Both the position numbers and the translations under genes were made by a program. A DNA stretch of 5,847 nt from JAEZAF01 sp964395665 (GTDB lineage Bacteria; Chloroflexota; Anaerolineae; Aggregatilineales; Phototrophicaceae): NCBI GenBank assembly GCA_964395665.1, contig CAYNDH010000235.1:1-5847 (forward strand). Direction: 5' to 3'. Position 1 is the stretch's first letter, and each line of letters opens with the position of its first letter. The notes under the pieces are model-generated. The model saw only the letters and a program-made list of their open reading frames with translations, did not search any database and was not told the origin of the DNA. Shown here piece after piece: positions 1 through 3,631 of the stretch.

Positions 1-57
1 AACCTGTTTTCTCTCGTGACATATGGTTAAAGGATGCGCCTCAACGTGTATTTTGGA

Positions 58-80
58 GGGACGCCCCGACGGGGCGTCCC
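58..80. repeat. Perfect 10-bp GC-rich palindrome, possible terminator-like hairpin
   Basis: The arms GGGACGCCCC and GGGGCGTCCC are exact reverse complements around a 3-nt GAC loop. No clear T-run follows on either strand, so it is not a textbook intrinsic terminator. It could be a U-less terminator, an RNA-stabilising 3' end of an upstream gene, or an interspersed palindromic repeat. Confidence 0.6.
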
Positions 81-122
81 GCTGAAGTTTGGTACTTTCC
101 AACAGATATAAGCACCTCGCAG

Positions 123-142
123 GGACAATGCCTGCATTGTCC
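123..142. repeat. Perfect 9-bp inverted repeat in the leader
   Basis: GGACAATGC and GCATTGTCC are exact reverse complements separated by CT, so the RNA hairpin would in practice have about 8 pairs and a 4-nt loop. An AT-rich stretch (TATAAAAT, 151-158) follows closely. It may be an operator or a leader hairpin. No regulator gene in view identifies a binding protein. Confidence 0.45.
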
Positions 143-179
143 GGGGGTTCTATAAAATTCAGATTATTCAAATGGTCTC

Positions 180-190
180 CTGGAGTCCAG
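180..190. repeat. Short palindrome CTGGA-G-TCCAG
   Basis: A perfect 5+5 palindrome around a single G, about 20 bp upstream of the candidate -35 box. Its size and position suit half-sites of a dimeric regulator, but a palindrome this short can arise by chance. Confidence 0.25.
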
Positions 191-210
191 CCAGCCAGTC
201 CATGTGGTAT

Positions 211-239
211 TTGGGTTTCATATCGAAACGGGACATAAT
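211..239 (+). promoter_or_regulatory. Candidate sigma70-type promoter for the FAD oxidoreductase
   Basis: TTGGGT (211-216) and CATAAT (234-239) are separated by exactly 17 nt. The -10 box matches TATAAT at 5 of 6 positions, the -35 box only at 3 of 6. Transcription would begin near 246 and give a leader of about 30 nt containing the Shine-Dalgarno sequence. A 5+5 inverted repeat, GTTTC/GAAAC (215-229), overlaps the end of the -35 box and much of the spacer, where a repressor could act. Confidence 0.35.
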
Positions 240-262
240 GTACGGACAAACTCATAATTCAC

Positions 263-268
263 AAGAGG
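263..268 (+). promoter_or_regulatory. Ribosome binding site for the FAD oxidoreductase
   Basis: AAGAGG lies 7 nt before the ATG at 276, which is good spacing. It supports that ATG as the true start, and the GxGxxG motif then sits at residue 16, normal for this fold. Confidence 0.6.
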
Positions 269-275
269 TTTAGTC

Positions 276-1607
276 ATGTCGCGTTATCCCATTTTTGATG
301 AAGCCGATGTCGTCGTGCTGGGTTCCGGTTCCGCAGGCAGTACGGCGGCGCTGGCCGCATCCCGTGCCGGGGCCGATACCCTGCTGATCGAGCGCTACGG
401 CTTTCTCGGCGGCACGAGTGTCATGGTGCTGGATACGTTCTATGGCTTCTATACACCGGGCGTATCGCGCCGCGTCGTCGCGGGACTCCCGTGGGAAATC
501 GTAGACCGCCTGCGGACATCGTCCGGTGCACCGTCCGGCACATCTGGCATTCTGGAGCGCCCCAACACGTATGGCGCTGGCACGGGCGTAACCTACGATC
601 CCGAAGCGCTCAAAGTCGTCTGGGAACAGACCGCGCAGGATGCCGGTGTGCGTCTGCTGTTTCATACCCTGTGCGTCGATGTTGAAAAAGAAGGCGACCG
701 TGTCACCGGCCTGCTGGTTGCTAACAAGCACGGACTCGGCCTGATCCGTGCGAAGGTATTCGTCGATGCTTCTGGCGATGCCGATATCTGCTTTCGGGCG
801 GGTGCGCCGTTTGAGGACGCCCATCAGACCGGGCAGGCGCAGTCCCTGACGACCACCTTCCGCCTTGGCAATGTTGATGAGGCCAGGGCATTGGCTGTCA
901 AACGGACGGACCTCGAACAGGCGATCCGTGCTGCCAATATGAGCGGGGAATACCGTCTGCCGAGAGAAGAGGGCAGCGTCCATCCTACCACGCTGCCGGG
1001 TGTCGTTGCGACCAATCTGACTCGTATCGCCAGTGTCGATGCGACCAATCCCGCCGCGCTGACCAAAGCCGAAGTCGAAGGGCGTAAACAGGCACTGGAA
1101 TACACCCGTTTCCTGCGCGAGAACATCCCCGGCTATGAAAACGCCTTCCTGATGAACTTCAGCACCCAGATCGGCATCCGCGAGACACGCCGCATCTACG
1201 GACAGTACCGCCTGTCACGTGAGGACGCGCTGTCTGCCCGCCGCTTCCCGGATGCCGTCGCCCAGTGCGGTGCGCCGATTGAGGATCATCACGCCGGAAG
1301 CAGTACCCGCTGGGAATACATCCCTGACAGCAATACCTACGACATCCCGTACCGCGCACTGCTGCCGCAGTCGGTGGCAAATGTGATCGCCGCAGGGCGC
1401 TGTCTGTCGGCTGATCATGATGCTCATGCCTCGGTCCGCAGTATGGCGCAGTGCATGGCAATGGGGCAGGCCGCCGGGACTGCCGCCGCCCTCGCCGCCC
1501 GTGAGGATCTGCCATTGTCCGGCGTGGACATCACGACGCTGCAAGACCGCCTGCGTGCCGACGGCGTCCTGTTCTCCGGCGAGTCAGCGCCAACAGCCTC
1601 TGTTTAG
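276..1607 (+). CDS. FAD-dependent oxidoreductase (FAD_oxidored family)
   Basis: This is a 443-residue flavoprotein likely to catalyse an FAD-linked redox reaction in the cytoplasm; its substrate is not evident. The N-terminal Rossmann motif is GSGSAG at residues 16-21 within a beta-alpha-beta unit, and it ends in acidic E39, which should hold the ADP ribose. GGTS at 45-48 follows. A second FAD-family motif, DASGDAD, lies at 164-170. The segment RETRRIYG (302-309) and the C-terminal block IAAGRCLSADHDAHAS (371-386), followed by MAQCMAMGQAAGTAAALA, match the conserved tail of PF12831-type proteins. The length is typical and no signal peptide or membrane segment is seen. The start is backed by a Shine-Dalgarno sequence. 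Members are often annotated loosely as xanthan-lyase-like or fumarate-reductase-like flavoproteins, and those names should not be trusted. The family call is strong; the substrate is unknown. The nearby phosphotriesterase-family hydrolase hints at a catabolic role. Confidence 0.9.
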   Translation: MSRYPIFDEADVVVLGSGSAGSTAALAASRAGADTLLIERYGFLGGTSVMVLDTFYGFYTPGVSRRVVAGLPWEIVDRLRTSSGAPSGTSGILERPNTYGAGTGVTYDPEALKVVWEQTAQDAGVRLLFHTLCVDVEKEGDRVTGLLVANKHGLGLIRAKVFVDASGDADICFRAGAPFEDAHQTGQAQSLTTTFRLGNVDEARALAVKRTDLEQAIRAANMSGEYRLPREEGSVHPTTLPGVVATNLTRIASVDATNPAALTKAEVEGRKQALEYTRFLRENIPGYENAFLMNFSTQIGIRETRRIYGQYRLSREDALSARRFPDAVAQCGAPIEDHHAGSSTRWEYIPDSNTYDIPYRALLPQSVANVIAAGRCLSADHDAHASVRSMAQCMAMGQAAGTAAALAAREDLPLSGVDITTLQDRLRADGVLFSGESAPTASV

Positions 1608-1704
1608 AGGATCGCAGCATCATTCAGCGAAAATCAAATCGGTGGGATCGGTAGGGGCGGGATTCTTCCCGCCCATCTGACCGTTAACGTCAACCATTAA
1701 ACCT
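1608..1704. other. Convergent gap between the FAD oxidoreductase and mazF
   Basis: These 97 bp separate two genes that end towards each other. They contain a tandem TCGGTGGGA/TCGGTAGGG-like stretch, one GC hairpin (1655-1674) and the 8-bp palindrome CGTTAACG (1682-1689). No coding sequence is evident. Confidence 0.6.
1655..1674. terminator. Hairpin between convergent genes, possible bidirectional terminator
   Basis: GGGCGGGATTCTTCCCGCCC forms 7 GC pairs plus one A-T pair around a 4-nt loop. It lies 47 nt past the oxidoreductase stop and 30 nt past the mazF stop, so it could end transcripts from both sides. No T-run follows on either strand, so efficient intrinsic termination is uncertain. 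It closely resembles the hairpin at 3341-3360 in length, loop and stem layout. Confidence 0.5.
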
Positions 1705-2040
1705 CTACCGCAGCAGCGTATTGAGTTTTTCCAGCACCTCATTAACTACGCCTTCGGGGGCCTGTGCGATGAATTCGGCTTTGTGCGCTTTCCAGTCCAG
1801 GCTCCTGACCTGATCGGAGAGGATCACGCCGGTGACATCGAAATCGGCTGGCAGTTGAACTTCGAACGGATAGCCTTTGACCTTACTGGTGACGGGACAG
1901 CAGAGCATTAACCCGGCTTTGCTGTTGTATGCTTTGGGGGACAACACAAGCGCGGGACGGCGTCCGGCCTGTTCATGGCCTGCCTGCGGATTGAACTGAA
2001 GCCAGATCACATCGCCGCGTTCGGGGATATACGCCATCAC
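1705..2040 (-). CDS. mazF: MazF-type toxin, mRNA endoribonuclease
   Basis: The product is a 111-residue PemK/MazF-fold toxin. In this family it cleaves single-stranded mRNA at short sequence motifs and blocks translation until MazE neutralises it. From memory it aligns along its whole length with E. coli MazF: PERGDVIWLQFNP near the N-terminus, then EQAGRRPALVLSP (24-36) and KGYPFEV (55-61), with SDQVRS (75-80) later. R28 and T51 align with E. coli R29 and T52, reported as catalytic, so the toxin looks intact. Two starts are possible: GTG at 2040 overlaps the mazE stop by 4 nt, while ATG at 2037 gives TGATG coupling and 110 residues. Either way, translation is probably coupled to mazE. The cleavage motif cannot be predicted from sequence alone. 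Confidence 0.93.
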   Translation of the reverse strand: MMAYIPERGDVIWLQFNPQAGHEQAGRRPALVLSPKAYNSKAGLMLCCPVTSKVKGYPFEVQLPADFDVTGVILSDQVRSLDWKAHKAEFIAQAPEGVVNEVLEKLNTLLR

Positions 2041-2282
2041 CAGCGCTCGTTTCCGAGCGCGTCACCGCTATTCATCTCGTCATGCCGGTTGTCGGGTGTG
2101 ATACCGTCCAGCAGGCTTTCAAGATCGTATTCATGGGATACCTGAAGCGGGATGATGCGGATTTCGCCATCGACCACCCGTATTTCGACCGGGCTGTCGC
2201 GATCGATTCCAGTTTCATCGGCCAGTGCTTTCGGAATCCGCAGCGCAAGGCTGTTGCCCCATTTCTGGATTTTAGTCTGCAT
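2037..2282 (-). CDS. mazE: MazE-type antitoxin
   Basis: The product is an 81-residue antitoxin. The N-terminal half is an AbrB/SpoVT-like swapped-hairpin DNA-binding domain: KWGNSLALRIPKAL at 7-20, then VEIRVVDGEIRIIPL at 32-46. The acidic C-terminal half (ESLLDGITPDNRHDE, then ERW at the very end) should wrap around and inhibit MazF. Sequence order and length match E. coli MazE (82 residues, with a similar ITPENLHE segment and EVW end), recalled from memory. The start at 2282 is chosen because AGGAAGG lies 7 nt upstream. An in-frame ATG 8 codons earlier (2306) would place that Shine-Dalgarno inside the gene. The reading frame stays open far upstream, antisense to the hydrolase gene, but that extension is not coding. 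The pair is probably repressed by its own MazE-MazF complex at the palindrome upstream. Confidence 0.93.
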   Translation of the reverse strand: MQTKIQKWGNSLALRIPKALADETGIDRDSPVEIRVVDGEIRIIPLQVSHEYDLESLLDGITPDNRHDEMNSGDALGNERW

Positions 2283-2289
2283 GGTAACG

Positions 2290-2296
2290 CCTTCCT
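2290..2296 (-). promoter_or_regulatory. Ribosome binding site of mazE
   Basis: On the minus strand this reads AGGAAGG, 7 nt before the ATG at 2282. It is the strongest Shine-Dalgarno in the window and decides the mazE start over the in-frame ATG at 2306. Confidence 0.75.
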
Positions 2297-2316
2297 GTAT
2301 CGACATTGTAGATACA
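2296..2316. promoter_or_regulatory. Palindromic operator of mazEF
   Basis: This is a 21-bp palindrome with 9 of 10 pairs matching: outer arms TGTATC and GATACA, inner arms ACA and TGT, and a central T. It touches the -10 box and covers the likely transcription start, where a bound repressor would block initiation. Extra outer repeats, GTAT at 2297-2300 and ATAC at 2319-2322, allow an alternative, longer pairing. On the minus strand the core TGTATCTACA resembles, from memory, the E. coli mazEF alternating palindrome bound by MazE-MazF. Confidence 0.65.
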
Positions 2317-2344
2317 CTATACGACCGAACAACGGGTTTCACAA
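2316..2344 (-). promoter_or_regulatory. mazEF promoter
   Basis: On the minus strand TTGTGA (2344-2339) and TATAGT (2321-2316) are separated by exactly 17 nt. The -10 box matches consensus at 5 of 6 positions and the -35 box at 4 of 6. Transcription should begin near 2309, inside the palindromic operator, and give a leader of about 27 nt. Confidence 0.6.
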
Positions 2345-2372
2345 CCACTCGTAACGCAGAAAGAAGACCGAA

Positions 2373-3314
2373 ATGACCATCATCCGCACCGTGACTGGCG
2401 ATATCGAGCCGCAGACGCTGGGCTTCACCTATATGCATGAACACCTTATCGGCGCGGGCACTCGTCCGGATGCTGATCCTGACCTGACGCTCGATGACGA
2501 ATCCGCCGCCGCTGCCGAACTGCGCACCTTTTACACAGCGGGCGGGCGTGGACTGGTCGAGATGACGCCGAAGGATCACACCCGTAACCCACAGGCGCTC
2601 AGGCGGCTGTCTGAAGCCAGCGGCGTGCAGATCATCGGTGTGACCGGCTTCATCAAGGCGGCATCCATGCAGCCGTTTGTCGAAGGGCGGACGGTGATGC
2701 AGCTTGCCGATGAGATGATCCGCGATGTGACCGAAGGCATCGACCACACCGGCATTGGCAGCACCAGCATCCGCGCCGGCGTGATCAAAGCCGGATCGAG
2801 CAGGAATCAGATCAGACCGATTGAGGAAAATGTGCTGCGGGCGGCGGCGATTGCCCACCGCGAGACCGGCGCACCCATCTCGACCCATACCGAAGCCGGG
2901 ACCATGGCGCTGGAGCAGATCACACTGCTGCGCTCGGAAGGCGTGCCACCGGAGCGGATGCTGATCGGCCATCTGGACCGCAATCTGGACTGGGATTATC
3001 ACCTTGCCGTCGCGAATACCGGCGCACATTTCGGTTATGACCAGTTCAGTAAGGCGAAATATTACCCGGATGCGCTGCGCGTCGATTTTGTGGCGCGGAT
3101 GGTGCAGGCTGGCTTTCGCCATCAACTGGCGCTGTCCGGCGATCTGGCGCGGCGCTCGAACTTTCCGGCCTATGGTGCGGAAGGCGGCGCAGGTTATACG
3201 CATATCATCTCGCGGGTCGTCCCCATGCTGCTGGACGCCGGTCTGAATCAGGCCGACATCGACGCGATTTTCATCGACAATCCAGCGCGTCTGCTGGCAT
3301 TTGAACCACGCTAG
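2373..3314 (+). CDS. Phosphotriesterase-family metal-dependent hydrolase
   Basis: The product is a 313-residue amidohydrolase-superfamily enzyme of the phosphotriesterase/lactonase (PTE, PF02126-like) group, a TIM barrel with a binuclear metal site. All expected ligands can be placed: the HxH pair in MHEHL (H22, H24), the bridging lysine (usually carboxylated) in AGVIKAG (K139), H172 in STHTEAG, H200 in IGHLDRN and D257 in LSGDLARR. The C-terminal IFIDNPARLLAF matches the family ending. Length is typical and there is no signal peptide, so it is probably cytoplasmic. The natural substrate may be a lactone, ester or phosphoester; the sequence does not decide. The ATG at 2373 has only a weak purine-rich upstream region (AGAAAGAAG) and no clear promoter, although it is divergent from mazE and its 5' region adjoins the mazEF operator. 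Confidence 0.92.
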   Translation: MTIIRTVTGDIEPQTLGFTYMHEHLIGAGTRPDADPDLTLDDESAAAAELRTFYTAGGRGLVEMTPKDHTRNPQALRRLSEASGVQIIGVTGFIKAASMQPFVEGRTVMQLADEMIRDVTEGIDHTGIGSTSIRAGVIKAGSSRNQIRPIEENVLRAAAIAHRETGAPISTHTEAGTMALEQITLLRSEGVPPERMLIGHLDRNLDWDYHLAVANTGAHFGYDQFSKAKYYPDALRVDFVARMVQAGFRHQLALSGDLARRSNFPAYGAEGGAGYTHIISRVVPMLLDAGLNQADIDAIFIDNPARLLAFEPR

Positions 3315-3340
3315 AACGCTATCTGGAATTGATTACCGGT

Positions 3341-3360
3341 GGGCCGGCTTCCTCCGGCCC
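3341..3360 (+). terminator. GC-rich hairpin after the phosphotriesterase-family gene
   Basis: GGGCCGGCTTCCTCCGGCCC forms 7 perfect GC pairs around a 6-nt loop, 26 nt beyond the stop codon. There is no T-run after it. It probably stabilises or ends the hydrolase transcript and matches the hairpin at 1655-1674 at 16 of 20 positions. Confidence 0.5.
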
Positions 3361-3488
3361 CTGCGTACCGCGAATTGTGCATTTACCCACCTTGTAGTGA
3401 CAACGCATAAACATGCCTGCGTGTCGTTATTCGATGCTTCTTTAAGATTCAGATCAGTTTTCTGAACATTCAAATACGCTAAAAGAGA

Positions 3489-3544
3489 CTCATCTCCCCT
3501 TCTCCGGCAAACAGGTTTGCATGGAGAAGGGGCCGGGGGATGAG
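3489..3544 (-). repeat. Long composite palindrome with a minus-strand T-rich tail
   Basis: Three nested stems are visible: CTCATC/GATGAG (3489-3494 with 3539-3544), a perfect 10-bp CCCCTTCTCC/GGAGAAGGGG (3496-3505 with 3523-3532), and GCAAAC/GTTTGC (3507-3512 with 3515-3520). The one asymmetric gap is T3495 opposite 3533-3538. Read on the minus strand, the structure is followed by TCTCTTTT (3488-3481), like a second terminator for the propeller gene. Elements built on CCCCGGCCCCTTCTCC are widespread interspersed repeats in several bacterial groups, so this may be a mobile palindromic unit. Confidence 0.6.
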
Positions 3545-3565
3545 GTTTAGACACCGCACACAAAC

Positions 3566-3598
3566 CAAAAGGACAGAGCATCGCGCCCTGTCCTTTTG
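3566..3598 (-). terminator. Intrinsic terminator of the propeller gene
   Basis: CAAAAGGACAG (3566-3576) and CTGTCCTTTTG (3588-3598) are exact reverse complements, an 11-bp stem with an 11-nt loop. On the minus strand the GC part is followed by TTTTGGTTTG. The hairpin begins 34 nt beyond the propeller-gene stop. The A/T base of the stem makes it able to work in both directions, so it may also catch read-through from the hydrolase gene. Confidence 0.75.
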
Positions 3599-3631
3599 AT
3601 TGTGCTGTTCAGTGAAACTTTAGGCTTCCAG

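Larger units (their letters stand above)
1..275. other. Gene-free leader region upstream of the FAD oxidoreductase
   Basis: I see no credible coding sequence in these 275 bases. The stretch is AT-richer than the gene that follows. It holds a perfect GC-rich palindrome (58-80), a second perfect inverted repeat (123-142), an 11-bp palindrome (180-190), a candidate sigma70-type promoter (211-239) and a Shine-Dalgarno sequence (263-268). The early GC hairpin may mark the 3' end of a plus-strand gene lying just outside the window, because similar hairpins follow the other two plus-strand genes here. That reading is inference. Confidence 0.6.
3315..3631. other. Convergent gap between the hydrolase and the propeller gene
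   Basis: These 317 bp carry no convincing gene. A small minus-strand open frame here is explained by the palindromic repeat: its PHPPAPSP-like translation is the usual product of CCCCGGCCCC-type repeats. The gap contains three secondary structures (3341-3360, 3489-3544 and 3566-3598). Between 3361 and 3488 is AT-richer DNA with only weak inverted repeats, for example ACGCA/TGCGT near 3405-3430 and TTCAG/CTGAA (3448-3466). Confidence 0.65.

Noticed and set aside
58..142. Leader hairpins as a known riboswitch
   Set aside because: I recognise no conserved aptamer core in 1-275; only simple two-arm palindromes are visible.
151..158. TATAAAAT as a -10 box
   Set aside because: No acceptable -35 box lies 16-18 nt upstream; the nearest TTG word is only 8 nt away.
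270..983. 237-residue minus-strand open frame within the oxidoreductase gene
   Set aside because: The plus strand encodes clear FAD-binding motifs, and the antisense product shows no domain and no supporting start signal.
2283..3203. Long minus-strand open frame antisense to the hydrolase and continuous with mazE
   Set aside because: It is stop-free because of high GC on the strand opposite a real gene. The mazE Shine-Dalgarno, promoter and E. coli-like length fix the mazE start at 2282, and the translated extension is low-quality, Arg/His-rich sequence.
3333..3581. 82-residue minus-strand open frame in the convergent gap
   Set aside because: Its PHPPAPSP-like start is the translation of the palindromic repeat, it spans three hairpins, and it has no plausible domain.
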